From positions 3,789,677 to 3,853,676 of the forward strand of contig CM056391.1 of assembly GCA_029718625.1 (NCBI GenBank): DNA of 64,000 nt, read 5' to 3'. This DNA is from Synaphobranchus kaupii (lineage: Eukaryota > Chordata > Actinopteri > Anguilliformes > Synaphobranchidae). Below are positions 36,548 to 49,284 of this stretch, piece by piece (the stretch's first letter is position 1; each line of letters begins with the position of its first letter). A program made the translations under genes and the position numbers. Under the pieces are notes generated by a model that saw only the letters and a program-made list of their open reading frames with translations, did not search any database and had not been told where the DNA came from.

Positions 36548-37440
36548 CCCGGGCCCTCAGAGAGATAGCGACCCATCAGAGGGTAGAAATCTTGGCTGTG
36601 AAACACTGTTATTATGTAAGAGTGGACACATCAAGTGTTTTGCTGTTCCCTGGGCCATAATATTTCTGCTAATTCGGTGAGCTCATGTGCTTCTCAAAGC
36701 CTAATTTGTTTCATGGACAGTAAATAATGAATTTTATAATAAGAGGGTGGTGTTTAAGAGACGGATTCACTGGAACGCGGCGTTCAGGGGCGCCTGTGTA
36801 TACGTTTAAAAACAGTTTTGAGGGCTTTTGAGTGGGGGGGTTGTTCCTTTTTGCCCCGCTGTCCTGGGAGGATGCTTTCTTCTGTACAGGACAGGTGTCA
36901 GAGTATGTGGCATACAGGAAGGGAATTGTGGGAAATCTCTGCCCTCCGCCCAGAGAATGGGAAACACAAGATAATAAATACATTTAAAAAATCCCTGAAT
37001 GGATCTGAGGTGGAAAGCAGCACCTGTATCCTTCACCTTTACCTGACCACCCCCCCCCCTCCCATCTATCCATCACACCCTCCTCCATGACGGGGACACC
37101 ATCCATACTTCACATTTTAGAAAAACAAAATCCTTTATTACAGAAACTGTGGAAGAGCATGTGCGGTGGTAAGACCTAGAAAGACAGCTCAAGCATAGGC
37201 AAAGAATGCTGTTGGATATCCAGTAGGCTATATGCAGTGATTTAGTACAGATTTTGTTGCGACGTAAGGCTTTCTCCCGTGAAGCACTGATACATTAATT
37301 TGGCATTGCCGTCACACTGTCGATCTCTGATATAATATCAACGGTTTAGCGCAGAAGCGCTCATTCAGCAACTGTCTCTTAATTATAGCTTCAGGATAAT
37401 TTGAAGCTCTCAAGATTGTGGCTTGTGGAATTTGGTTTAC
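36548..37440. other. Non-coding intron sequence
   Basis: No gene or known mobile element recognised. A short C-run (37050-37060) is present. Confidence 0.4.
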
Positions 37441-38516
<1,076 letters not shown>

Positions 38517-38717
38517 CTGTCCCATTCCCGCCCAGCCACCGTCTGACGGGTAAGGAGGTTTTCGACAGCGACGGGAAGCCCAAGGTGGACGTCCTCAAAG
38601 CCCACATGACCAAGGAGGGGCGTGTGGAGGAGAGCGTGGCCTTGCGTCTCATCTCCGAGGGCGCGGCCATTCTGCGGGCAGAGAAGAACCTGCTGGACAT
38701 CGAGGCGCCGGTCACAG
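38517..38717 (+). CDS. ppp3ca: ppp3ca exon 2: calcineurin A-alpha, residues 20-86
   Basis: A 201-bp exon, phase 1 in and phase 1 out, bounded by CGGCAG and a donor GTCAGA. It encodes [20 protein letters not shown] followed by a helical stretch ending [12 protein letters not shown]. Calcineurin A is the Ca2+/calmodulin-dependent Ser/Thr phosphatase that dephosphorylates NFAT and many other cytosolic substrates. This exon forms the N-terminal edge of the catalytic domain and has no metal ligand. EESVALR and EKNLLDI match PPP3CA, whereas PPP3CB and PPP3CC have EKTMIEV. Length matches human residues 20-86 exactly. Third positions are strongly G/C, unlike exons 3 and 4. The donor GTCAGA is weaker than the GTAAGT of exons 3 and 4. 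Confidence 0.97.
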
Positions 38718-38804
38718 GTCAGACTGAGGCCCCACCCACATCAATCACAGCATGCACTACTTCCCAGGACATGTGTTGAGATGTGTGAACAGATTTTGCA
38801 GTGT

Positions 38805-38982
38805 CTGCAGGTTTAACTCCAGTCCTGGAGGGCCGCAGTACCTGCAGGTTTAACTCCAGTCCTGGAGGGGGCGCTGTGTCTGCAGGTTTAACTCCAGTCC
38901 TGGAGGGCCGCAGTACCTGCAGGTTTAACTCCAGTCCTGGAGGGGGCGCTGTGTCTGCAGGTTTAACTCCAGTCCTTGAAGG
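38805..38982. repeat. 37/38-bp alternating tandem repeat
   Basis: Five units each begin CTGCAGGTTTAACTCCAGTC (starts 38805, 38842, 38880, 38917, 38955). Two endings alternate, CTGGAGGGCCGCAGTAC and CTGGAGGGGGCGCTGTGT, giving a 75-bp dimer repeated. The array starts only 88 bp after the exon 2 donor. The AACTCCAGTCCTGGAGGGCC phrase is frequent in teleost DNA, so this may be an expanded piece of a dispersed repeat. Confidence 0.9.
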
Positions 38983-40204
38983 GAAGCGGTACTATCATGA
39001 GGGAAAGTACAATCAAAGCAAACTTGATGCCGGTGTCTTATGACTCCATTTTATTTTATAATGAACTCAGAGTGCCCTTTGAAGATTCAGTGCTGGGAAT
39101 ATTTTCATACAACCAACAGATCTTTCTTCTTTATTTTGGTCAAATTTGTTCTAGAAATTTAAGCTTCAGTGCTCTGAGGATTTTGGGTGAATATTTCACT
39201 TTCCTGTCCATAAAAACCGATGTTTTGTCTCCCCGTCCTTTTGAACCATTCTCAGTACATCTAGAAGCATTAATCTCCACAAACGGAACACACAAGTGCT
39301 CAGCTTCTGCCTCACTGGGGCTTATTATAACCCGCTTCTGTCATTTATTGCTCTGATGAATTTGACGCGCATCCGTTGAATTGCTCTGTTCTGGCTGATC
39401 GGTGTTAAAAGCCATTCGGATGTACAGGGTTTTATTTATTCTGCGTCCCGTTATGTTGATTTGTTGGGCCTGAACAGCAGGTGGGGGAATGGCGATCGTA
39501 TCGACTGGCCTGTCAACAGCCCTAATTCATTAAGAAAGATGAGGGCTGTTATATTCGGGATGGTCCTGTTTTCTTCCCTTTCCTGGTTTCTAATGCACTA
39601 CTTACCTGGTACCTGATCCCTTCAGTACACTTCAGTCACGTCTGTAAGAGGCGATATGGCCTTTCTGTGTGTTCTGACAAACTGAACGGGTTTCCATCAC
39701 ATGGTGCATATGTTACCATGTATTACACCGCCTGAATCGATTTACACAGCTTCTATTATGCAAATTAGACCGTTTAAATCTACATGTGTTTTCCCCTTGA
39801 GCGGTTATTCATGCTGTGTGACTCACTCACCCAAAGGTTGAACCGTAAACCCCTGTGACTTTTCACATTAGCTGCGAAAGGGCATAGGTCAAAGGTCATG
39901 GGTGTAGCACTATGGCCCTCTGATGCACAGGTAGTGCGATAGTGGCTGTGAGTTTCGCTCTGACACTCACACACACACACACACACACGCAAACACACAC
40001 ACACACACCAAAAGCTTTTACGCTCTTTTACATCTGATCGCATGAGAGACTCTTCAGCAGTAAAGCCATACTAGTGATCCCAGAGACGAATAAGATCAGA
40101 AAATCAGTATTTCATGATGAATCAAGAGAAATCGGGAAAAATAACATCCCTAACTGCCCACCCCCCCATCCCAAACCTGTCCTCTTGCATCAGTGAAGTG
40201 TGAA
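38983..40204. other. Non-coding intron sequence
   Basis: No gene recognised. A short CA microsatellite lies at 39966-40009. The ORF 38976-39356 has no domain and begins in the tandem repeat. Confidence 0.45.
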
Positions 40205-41012
40205 GTGGCTTTAGCTGTGCTGTTCTGTAGCTGTTCTATAGATGTTCTGTGTGTCACTGGTCTGTAGCTGTTCTATAGATGTTCTGTGTGTCGCTGGTCT
40301 TTAGCTGTTCTGTGTGTCACTGATCTGTAGCTGTTCTATAGCTGTTCTGTGTCGCTGATCTGTAACTGTTCTATAGATGTTCTGTGTGTCGCTGGTCTGT
40401 AACTGTTCTATAGCAGTTCTGTTTGTAGCTGTTCTATAGCTGTTCTGTGTGTCACTGGTCTGTAGCTGTTCTGTAACTGTTCTATAGATGTTCTGTTTGT
40501 AACTGTTTTGTAACTGTTCTATAGCTGTTCTGTAACTTCTATAGCGGTTCTGTTTGTAGCTGTTCTGTAACTGTTCTATAGATGTTCTGTTTGTAGCTGT
40601 TCTGTAACTGTTCTATAGATGTTCTGTTTATAGCTGTTCTATAGCTGTTCTGTGTGTCGCTGGTCTGTAGCTGTTTTATAGCGGTTCTGCTTGTAGCTGT
40701 TCTATAGCTGTTCTATATATGTTCTGTTTGTAGCTGTTCTGTAACTGTTCTATAGCTGTTCTGTTTGTAGCTGTTCTGTAACTGTTCTATAGCTGTTCTG
40801 TAACTGTTCTATAGCTGTTCTGTGTGTTGCTGGTCTGTAGTTCTATAGCGGTTGTGTTTGTAGCTGTTCTGTAACTGTTCTATAGCTGTTCTGTTCTGTA
40901 GCTGTTCTGTTTGTTGCTGTTCTGTAACTGTTCTATAGATGTTCTGTTTGTAGCTGTCCTGTAACTGTTCTATAGCTGTTCTGTTTGTAGCTGTTCTGTA
41001 GCTGTGCTTTAC
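40205..41012. repeat. Irregular minisatellite of CTGTTCTATAG words
   Basis: About 800 bp built from short words such as TAGCTGTTCTATAGCTGTTC, TGTTCTGTTTGTAGC and TGTGTGTCGCTGGTCTGTAG in irregular order. The sub-unit is about 10-11 bp (CTGTTCTRTAG), with longer composite blocks. It appears to have grown by repeated slippage and unequal exchange. Confidence 0.92.
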
Positions 41013-41559
41013 CCAGACAGTGCATTAATCGTGTTACATAAGCCCCGTCTGCTGCAGCCATCGCTGTTCCACAACGTCGCATTTCTGTGGCACGTTCAAG
41101 CTTTGCAGTTATATAAAAGCACCCGTCTGCTTTGTGTTTTTCTCATTTTCATTTAGGTCAGATGTGCATTTTTTAGAGGATATTTACCTCCTGCTGTGAG
41201 ATTGCATCACATTTTGTATTAGAATCGCTGTCTTTCAAATGTGTGTCCTCATCGCCAATGGGGAGATGGATATTCTCTACTTCATTCTCTGCTGAAATTT
41301 TTCTCAGATTTTGTAAGACCTGTTAGAATCATATAGAGAATATTAGGATGCCATAAAATAGTTGGGGCTCACAGAGGATAGTTTAAGAGGTGTCACATCA
41401 TATAGGGTCCTCTGTAGTTTCCCTTTTTTAATACATAATGTCACAACATGACATTGATGACCAGGTCATGATCTATATTGTTTCCAGAACTCTGGAAACA
41501 AGGCTTTCGGCTGCTATCCAGAACTATCTGGCTTCATTTGAGGATATTATGGGTGAACT

Positions 41560-42333
41560 TCCAACTCAACACCGTCCCGTCTGTGATAGGATAGTCTTCA
41601 GCTGAACACCGTCCTGTCTGTGATAGGATAGTGTTCAGCTCAACACCTTCCTGTCTGTGATAGGATAGTGTTCAGCTCAACACCTTCCTCTCTGCGATGA
41701 GATAATGTTTAGCTCAACACCTTTCTGTCTGTGGTAGGATAGTGTTCAGCTCAACACCGTCCCATCTTTGATAGGATAGTGTTCAGCTCAACATCGACCC
41801 GTCTGTGGTAGGATACTGTTCAGCTCAACACCTTTCTCTCTGCGATGAGATAGTGTTCAGCTCAACACCTTCCTGTCTGTGGTAGGATAGTGTTCATCTC
41901 AACATCGTCCCTTCTGTGATAGGATACTGTTCAGCTCAACACCTTTCTCTCTGCGATGAGATAGTGTTCAGCTCAACACCTTCCTGTCTGTTGTAGGATA
42001 GTGTTCATCTCAACATCGTCCCTTCTGTGATAGGATACTGTTCAGCTCAACACCTTTCTCTCTGCGATGAGATAGTGTTCAGCTCAACACCTTCCTGTCT
42101 GTTGTAGGATAGTGTTCATCTCAACATCGTCCCTTCTGTGATAGGATACTGTTCAGCTCAACACCTTTCTCTCTGCGATGAGATAGTGTTCAGCTCAACA
42201 CCTTCCTGTCTGTGGTAGGATAGTGTTCAGCTCAACACCTTCCTGTCTGTGGTAGGATAGTGTTCAGCTCAACACCTTCCTGTCTGTGGTAGGATAGTGT
42301 TCAGCTCAACACCTTCCTGTCTGTGGTAGGATT
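41560..42333. repeat. 37-bp minisatellite with 111-bp higher-order unit
   Basis: About 21 units containing TTCAGCTCAACACCTTCCTG and GATAGGATAGTG. Between about 41890 and 42200 three consecutive unit types (ATCGTCCCTTCTG, CCTTTCTCTCTGCGATGAG, CCTTCCTGTCTG) recur as a 111-bp block about three times. The right-hand four units are nearly identical. Confidence 0.93.
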
Positions 42334-44369
42334 TCTTGTATTCAGAACAGAGGCATTTCCCTGATATCAGTCTGCGATGTCAGTCTGAGGGTTTGAGTTT
42401 TTCTGACACAGTGAATTAAGTTCCAGGGAGAGGGAAATTGTGGCCTCTTTGTCTCCATGGTGATAAAAACCCAGGGATGACGTTGGCCGTTCCGACTCTC
42501 CCGTATCCGGAGCGATAATCCCGCCGGGCTGGCTGTCTGGTATTAAACGGGATTCCGCTCACCTGTATGAAAGGTTAGAGACAGAGCCTCTCTCTGTCTG
42601 CACACCCACAAACCTTCACATCCCTGTCACCCCGCAAACAGTGTCCTACACCTCAATACATTTTAAAAATGAATAACTTCTATTGTGACAAGGCAACACG
42701 GGCCGATCTGTGGCGGTGTTTGTCTGTTCTTTTCTTGGTATGCATTTCTAAAACCATTGTGTCCTTAGAGTTCCTCCATGAATAGTGTATAACACATTAA
42801 TTACCACAGTGTAACGTCTTCATAAATTATTAATAAGCTTTTGTGTGGGAATTTAGTGCAGACGGTTGGCATTGAGCCAAGTGGCATCGCACGTCCTGTC
42901 ACATTTGTGAAGAGCGAGCGTCTGACTTGCGTTCTGTCACTGTTTTGAACTTTAAGGTCAAAATGAGGATAAACGCCACTTATTTTCATATCACTGAGTT
43001 TGAATACTTATCCTTGACTTCCTGTTTGGTGGCGAGGAATGCGTTTGACTCTGCAGGATTGAATTTCCTGTAATTCTCACATTAGCGGTGTCGGCTTCAC
43101 CACCCACGCGCAAAAAAAACTAGACATGCTTTATTTATTTATTGATTTTTTTTGTAATCCAATAGTTTTTATTGTTATTATTTTCCATAGCAAACAGCAC
43201 TGGTTAGCAGTGATACCGGGAGTAGCATTTCAGGAAAGTTTGAAGGGCGACGCTGTACTGATGATGATGATGGTGATGATATCATCAACTTAGTTCTGGT
43301 GGTTGTCTAGTACAGGTGCTGTTTCTGTTATTAGCCAACCCAGTCTTTCAGAACTGGAAACAGCTAAACAGACATGCTCAGTTTTAAGGACAAATCAATC
43401 TTCGGAGACAAATCAGCATATTGGCATTACGTACACATCACAACACCCACTCAAAAAATATATTTTAAGGAGGGTGGTTAAAAGTATTACCCACGATTCT
43501 GTATAGTGACCAGATGGTCAGTTCCTGTGTCCTTTCTGTCCTGTCAACATAAAGGGAGTTTCCAGTTTCATGTTAGAGTTTGTGAATATTCATGAACGTG
43601 GATGCCTAAGGACAGGTGTATAGGTCATATCCCTTCATGAATATTCATAAGATGCATACATTTGTATGGCATTTCAGCTTTAAGGTAGGCAGATGCAACT
43701 CTTTTCTAAGAATATGTCGCCAACATGTTGCCAGTACTCTAAGGAATCTGAGGTATGACTCGCTTCACCTCAACCTTGTGTTCAACTGTCAGAACGTCAT
43801 GCGAGTTCTTAGTGGTTGTTGGCAGCTGTGTTCTTGGAACTGAAGTTGTGAGCAGAAGGGTTGCCAGTTTGAATCTTTGACGAGACACAGCCATTGGACC
43901 CTCGGAGGCCGTTTCTACTGGCCCTAAATTGGAAAATGTGCAGGGGAAGGTCGCCACCACGGATAAGTATATGGATAGTATGCTTTTGCTTTATATGCCT
44001 TTTTTCGTGCTAATACATCTTTAAAAAAAAACCTCACAACCTGTTTTTTTTTAATGAACGCTTTACCTCAGCCAACTGTCATTGTGTTCACAAACCCTGA
44101 GACTCTTATGGCCGTGTGAGGCCTGCTGTTCTCCAGTGCTGATGTTTCGCAGCGCTCCGCTGCATTTTAGCCAGGAGCTCAATCCAATGTTCTTTCCAAG
44201 GTTATTGGCTTCTTGTGGTTGTAAAGAACCAAACAGTTCACACAGCGCAGGGTCCAGGTTTATCAGAGGCATGTTTTCTGAAGCTTGTGTGTACGTGTGA
44301 GAATGCTGAACAAGACATTGCGTTCCTTATAAATCATCTTTGTCATCATTAAAAATTGATTGGTTGAGT
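42334..44369. other. Non-coding intron sequence
   Basis: No gene recognised. There is a short GATGATGATG run near 43260. A possible diverged SINE head is present at about 43845-43975 (GTTGCCAGTTTGAATC), too weak to call. Poly-T and poly-A runs lie around 44020-44055. Confidence 0.4.
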
Positions 44370-44925
44370 GTGTTGGTCTCTGTGAGCGCCCACCCTGAGC
44401 CGGATAGAGGAGGGTGTGTTGGTCTCTGTGAGCTCCTACCCTGAGCCGGATAGAGGAGGGTGTGTTGGTCTCTGTGAGCGCCCACTCTGAGCCGGATAGA
44501 GGAGGATGTGTTGGTCTCTGTGAGCGCCCACCCTGAGCCGGATAGAGGAGGATGTGTTGGTCTCTGTGAGCGCCCACCCTGAGCCGGATAGAGGAGGATG
44601 TGTTGGTCTCTGTGAGCGCCCACCCTGAGCCGGATAGAGGAGGATGTGTTGGTCTCTGTGAGCGCCCACTCTGAGCCGGATAGAGGAGGGTGTGTTGGTC
44701 TCTGTGAGCGCCCACTCTGAGCCGGATAGAGGAGGGTGTGTTGGTCTCTGTGAGCGCCCACTCTGAGCCGGATAGAGGAGGGTGTGTTGGTCTCTGTGAG
44801 CTCCCACTCTGAGCCGGATAGAGGAGGGTGTGTTGGTCTCTGTGAGCTCCCACTCTGAGCCGGATAGAGGAGGGTGTGTTGGTCTCTGTGAGCTCCTACC
44901 CTGAGCTGGATAGAGGAGGGTGGGC
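44370..44925. repeat. 46-bp minisatellite, ~12 copies
   Basis: Unit start to unit start is 46 bp (44370, 44416 and so on). The unit contains GTGTTGGTCTCTGTGAGCGC and GAGCCGGATAGAGGAGG. Point variants are GCGCCCACCC/GCGCCCACTC/GCTCCCACTC and AGGGTG/AGGATG. Minus-strand ORFs through it are tandem-array artefacts. Confidence 0.95.
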
Positions 44926-45559
44926 TCGCCTTATAGAGTCTGCTTCATTCTTCCTAGTTTTCTGCCTCTTTGCACGATTTGGGCATGAAATTAACTTTTT
45001 CACCCACTGGCCAGAGTGGCTTGTGGATTGTAAAAATCAGCAGCCATTTTCAACATTTTACCAGCCACATTACCTTTTACAATATAACACAACCTGGTTG
45101 GTTACCTGCCAAAGTGGCTGCTTGAGTGCCACAATTAAAATTTTACCAGCATTTGGAGGCTGGTGTTAATTTCACGCCCTGTTCCTAGTTTTCTTTTCCC
45201 GATTTGAGTTTTCCTGGCCACTGTCACCCTAGGTTTGACTTTGTGGGGGCTTCTGGGATCAGGGCCTGCTCTACAGCGTGTTGTGAAAAATGCTTTGTGG
45301 AGTACACCCATGCGCCATACTGATTTGATTTGGATTTGATTGGCTGTGAGCGGGAGGTGAAAGTTCGCTGACCTCAGCTGCTGCTCTGTGTTCACTCAGG
45401 GTAGCTGTAGCATGATTGGCCAGCTGAGGTCACCTGTCTTTCATCGTTTAAATAAAGATGTGAAATCTGTCGTCGTACGGCTGCAGCCGAAAAGGCCGTG
45501 ATGTCCCACCAGTGTGCATTTTTTATTTAAAAAGAGTGACTTAAGATCCCGCCTCTGGG
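44926..45559. other. Non-coding intron sequence with a possible SINE tail
   Basis: Around 45285-45340 the words AAAATGCTTTGTGGAGTACA and TTGATTTGGATTTGATT recall a fish SINE tail. Around 45000-45130 an internal imperfect repeat occurs (GGCTTGTGGATTG / GGCTGCTTGAGTG after CCAGAGT/CCAAAGT). No gene. Confidence 0.35.
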
Positions 45560-45610
45560 ACTGCGGGCGTGTTTCTCTGGAGGACAGGGGCCTGGATGGT
45601 GAGTAGGACA

Positions 45611-45650
<40 letters not shown>

Positions 45651-45742
45651 CTGCGTGCATGTGGTGTGCGGGCGTGTTTCTCTGGAGGACTGGGGCCTAG
45701 GCATTGAATAGGGCAGAGTCGTGTGGTACTGAAGCCCCACTC

Positions 45743-45787
<45 letters not shown>

Positions 45788-45921
45788 ATGCGCGGTGTGT
45801 GTGCATGCGCGGTGTGTGTGTGTGGGTGTGTGTGTGTGTGTGGTGTGCGGGCGTGTATCTCTGGAGGACAGGGGCCTAGGCATTGAATAGGGCAGAGTCG
45901 TGTGGTACTGAAGCCCCACTC

Positions 45922-45972
<51 letters not shown>

Positions 45973-46006
45973 GTGTGTGTGCATGCGCGGTGTGTGTGCA
46001 TGCGCG

Positions 46007-46039
<33 letters not shown>

Positions 46040-46152
46040 GTGTGTGTGCGTGCGCGGTGTGTGTGTGTGTGTGGTGTGCGGGCGTGTATCTCTGGAGGAC
46101 AGGGGCCTGCGTAGTGAATAACGCATCGTCATGTAGAACTGAAGCCCCACTC
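45560..46152. repeat. Compound tandem duplication of a TG-tract unit
   Basis: Four partial copies of a 160-230 bp unit. Each has the segment GCGGGCGTGT, TCTCTGGAGGACAGGGGCCT and, in three copies, ACTGAAGCCCCACTC, followed by a long TG tract and GCATGCGCGGTGTG motifs. Copies start near 45566, 45668, 45848 and 46078. TG length differs between copies. The ORFs on both strands (HTHTHT / CVCVCV) are meaningless. Confidence 0.88.
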
Positions 46153-46909
46153 TAACACCCGGTGTAGGCGGGAGCGGCCCCTCAGGGCTCCTCCACATGA
46201 GGAGGTGCTTCTCCAAACTCAGGACAAGCTGCTGGGACTTGTGGTTTTACAGCAATGGTGTGTGTGCATGCTTTTTTGTGTTTGTGTTTGTTTGTGTGTG
46301 TGAGAGTGTGCATGTTTGTGAGTGTGATTTTTGTGTTTGTGTGTTTGCGTGTATGAGTGTGTGTTTGTGCATGAGTTTTTAACAATTGAAAATTCGCGAA
46401 GGTTCACAGTAAGCTTTGCCTTTTTTTTTTTTAAATGAAGTCACTGCTTTTCAAGAGCAGGTTGAGCTGCACTTGAAACATTTGGAGAGGAGCTTGCTGA
46501 AGCTCTGTTGCGGTGATTATGTAAAAGAGCGCTATAGGTCCATCTCCTCACTGTTCCACGCTGTGGTGGAAAGTCCAGGGGTCAGAAAGTAAAAGTCCTG
46601 CCACGTGTTTCTAAAACCCATGAACTCAGCCAGCTGATTTCACTAATTAGTTCTCTCCCTCCTGGCTGAAGAATTGTGCTAATTATCAAATCCAGGTGAC
46701 TGGAACAAAATACTTTTATGAACCTGGATTTTCCACCACGTTCCATAGGATCGTGACTGATTCGAATGAGTCATTTGGATGAAACTGTGCACTAGGCATG
46801 TATTTTCAGTAGTGGACATAGTGAACAGGGATAAAAAGTGGGAAACCCACTCCCAGTGCTTTGCAGTGTATGAGCCGGTTCAGGTCTTACTGGTACCCAG
46901 TTAGTGTAG
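46153..46909. other. Non-coding intron sequence with degenerate TG/TTTG run
   Basis: A degenerate GTGTGTTTGTG microsatellite occupies 46255-46375. No gene or known repeat was seen in the rest. Confidence 0.4.
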
Positions 46910-47338
46910 TGAGCTAAAGCTAGCCACCCCAGACACGTTTCTCTCAGGTAACTAACCTGTGATTGAGCTAAAGCTAGCCACCCCAGTCACGTTTCTCTCA
47001 GGTAACTAACCTGTGATTGAGTAAAGCTAGCCCCCCAGACACGTTTCTCTCAGGTATCTAACCTGTGATTGAGTAAAGCTAGCCCCTCCAGACACGTTTC
47101 TCTCAGGTAACTAACCTGTGATTGAGTAAAGCTAGCCGCCCCCAGACACGTTTCTCTCAGGTAACTAACCTGTGATTGAGTAAAGCTAGCCCCCCAGACG
47201 CGTTTCTCTCAGGTAACTAACCTGTGATTGAGTAAAGCTAGCCCTCCAGACACGTTTCTCTCAGGTAACTAACCTGTGATTGAGTAAAGCTAGCCCTCCA
47301 GACACGTTTCTCTCCGTTAACTAACCTGTGATTGAGTG
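46910..47338. repeat. ~52-bp minisatellite, ~8 copies
   Basis: Units of 51-54 bp contain ACACGTTTCTCTCAGGTAAC, CTAACCTGTGATTGAG and AAAGCTAGCC. Length varies at a C-run (CCACCCC, CCCCCC, CCCTCC). GTAAAGC and CAGGTAACT resemble splice signals but no coding sequence lies between them. Confidence 0.93.
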
Positions 47339-47390
47339 AAGTGGTTTTGTAGCCTGTGCTGTTTTTTTCTTTTCTTTTGCAACAGGGTCT

Positions 47391-47404
47391 GTTGCCATGG
47401 AAAT
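47391..47404. promoter_or_regulatory. Candidate RFX X-box
   Basis: GTTGCCATGGAAAT closely resembles the palindromic RFX site (GTTGCC followed by a near-complement of itself). It sits in unique sequence between arrays. One motif match alone is weak evidence. Confidence 0.2.
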
Positions 47405-47639
47405 CCATGCTGTCCTGACAGCCCGAGCTAATTGGCTGTCATCGGATCACCACGCAGCAATGTAACAGCTGGTCTGTTTGAGGTCAAACGTGTTCCTTGA
47501 CCTATTCCTCATGGGTGATCTGTGAGAGAAACATTTTGCATTCTGTAGCCTGAAGATTCACTAAATAAATTTTTTTTTTCCCCTCAGAAATATTTTGCTG
47601 CACGATTACAATTATTTTACATTGCATTACTAAACATTT

Positions 47640-47882
47640 TGCAGATGCTCTATCCACAGCTGCAAACAGTAGTAACAATGTTTAGTATGTTTAGGCCTTC
47701 AGCAGACGATCCTTACACACATTTTATTGACATTGTCTTTAAAGCATTTCTTAGATGCTCCTTATACAGGCGACTTTGTTCATCGTGTCTGTACAGGTGA
47801 TATTTTACCTGAAGCATTCTGGGATTCGAACCCGCAACCTTATGTCTGTTCTCTTAACCACGAAACTCCACTGCTGCCGCTT
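47640..47882 (-). mobile_element. SINE remnant, family S2, reverse copy
   Basis: On the minus strand the sequence reads GGTTAAGAGAACAGACATAA then GGTTGCGGGTTCGAATCCC, including an exact B-box GGTTCGAATCC (plus-strand 47822-47832). Further plus-strand words (TTACACACATTTTATTGACA, TTCTTAGATGCTC) look like decayed SINE body. The ORFs at 47727 and 47755 lie inside it and are not genes. Confidence 0.55.
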
Positions 47883-48254
47883 TTTACCCATAATGCACCT
47901 GGTAACCACCAGTGCCGAGAGTGGGCCACTTGACACATTACAGGAGGACCATGGGAGTCTGGTCATCTGAAGAGTCAGTCATTAAATTCGGTGACGGCAT
48001 GCAGCTGAGTTTGTGTCTCCGCTACGGCAACACATCGGCGAATGTAACTGACCGTAACTAGCATTTTAAAAAAAAAAAATTTTTTTAAAGCGATTCAATT
48101 GTCTGTGCCCCTTGCCCAGACCTAATGTGGGGGCTACTTTGCGCTACTTTCTAAATCTGATTTTTCTGACCAAATGAAAGTTGGCCTCCGTTTAAACGGC
48201 TTGGGTCTGGAACGATGTCGTGGGCCGAGTCTTGCTTTAGGTTTTAGCGACTGG
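47883..48254. other. Non-coding intron sequence
   Basis: Nothing recognised beyond an A/T run (48067-48088). Confidence 0.4.
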
Positions 48255-48453
48255 CTTGTGGCACCACCAAGTTCACGTTGCGAGTGGCGCCCTCTTGTGG
48301 CACCACCAAGTTCACGTTGTGAGTGGCGCCCTCTTGTGGCACCACCAAGTTCACGTTGCGAGTGGCGCCCTCTTGTGGCACCACCAAGTTCACGTTGCGA
48401 GTGGCGCCCTCTTGTGGCACCACCAAGTTCACGTTGCGAGTGGCGCCCTCTTG
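48255..48453. repeat. 39-bp tandem repeat, 5 copies
   Basis: Five 39-bp units (starts 48255, 48294, 48333, 48372, 48411) containing CTTGTGGCACCACCAAGTTC and GAGTGGCGCCCT. The third base after GTTG varies only once (GTTGTGAG in unit 2). Because 39 is divisible by three, both strands keep open frames with 13-residue repeats. I regard this as fortuitous. Confidence 0.95.
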
Positions 48454-49284
48454 ATAACTTACAGACTTTTTGATTAAAGGACTAATTCTTGCTGACACAA
48501 AGTACACAAGCCAACTCCATGAACTCTGCATTCTTTCAGACATATGGCCGCTTTCTCTCTCAATGGCTGCTATGCGTCATTGATAAACGCCGAAGCTAAT
48601 TTTACTGCAGTCTGGCCTTGGGCTGCTTCTCTCACACTAAACGTAATTACAGCATCTGTTTCTGTTGTTAATAACAGAATAATGCTAGACCTGTACACAA
48701 GTTATTTTTTTCTTTCCTTATTCTGTCTCTTTCAAATGCATGCCGCTGATTGTGTTTACGTTTGAATCTCTTGGCTGTTCGGAGAGAGAGATGTTGGCAT
48801 GTGGATTACTGTTTTCACTGCTTCGCTGCGGAACGCTTTGTTTTCTTTCAATCCGTTTTTATTGAATATGAAGTAGAAAATGAATGTGAATGTGAATGTG
48901 AATGCCAGCGGTGTATGTTCATACACACGCACACACACGCGCGCGCGCGCGCGCACACACACAATCATTTACAGAGCATGTGTACTAACCGTCTTAGTTG
49001 TGTGTGGCCAGCACTAGTCCTTAGTTGACTGCTGAACATATTTCAGTATTTGTACTTGCATGCTGTGGAAGACTACCACCGCTGTGGCTATGGCAACGGC
49101 TGCCGTACCTTCTACTGCACAGTGTCCCTATCACTCTCCTGTATCCCATACTGGCACCAGCAGGAACTTCCAGCCCATAACCTGGGTCTAGATGTCTCTA
49201 TTGGCTGCTTGTATAAAGGGGAGTGCATTACTAGTGGCATGTGATCACAATGTGTGGGAATTCATTTTTCAAGCAAGCTGTGTT
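48454..49284. other. Non-coding intron sequence
   Basis: It contains a short GAATGT hexamer run (48880-48904) and a CA/CG tract (48924-48963) with alternating CGCGCGCG, a potential Z-DNA former. No gene. Confidence 0.45.

Noticed and set aside
35343..36606. Minus-strand ORFs of 356-413 codons
   Set aside because: They are the 40-bp minisatellite read in three frames. The sequence has no stop in any frame, no non-repeat domain and no splice context.
43445..43480. Frame reading RRVVKS considered as the end of ppp3ca exon 1
   Set aside because: It lies downstream of exon 2, has no proper donor, and its upstream residues do not match.
44263..44853. Minus-strand ORF of 196 codons
   Set aside because: It is generated by the 46-bp array, and overlapping ORFs in other frames are equally long.
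48174..48543. Open frames on both strands through a 39-bp repeat
   Set aside because: A unit divisible by three without stops opens both strands. The five copies are too few and unsupported by flanking domains.
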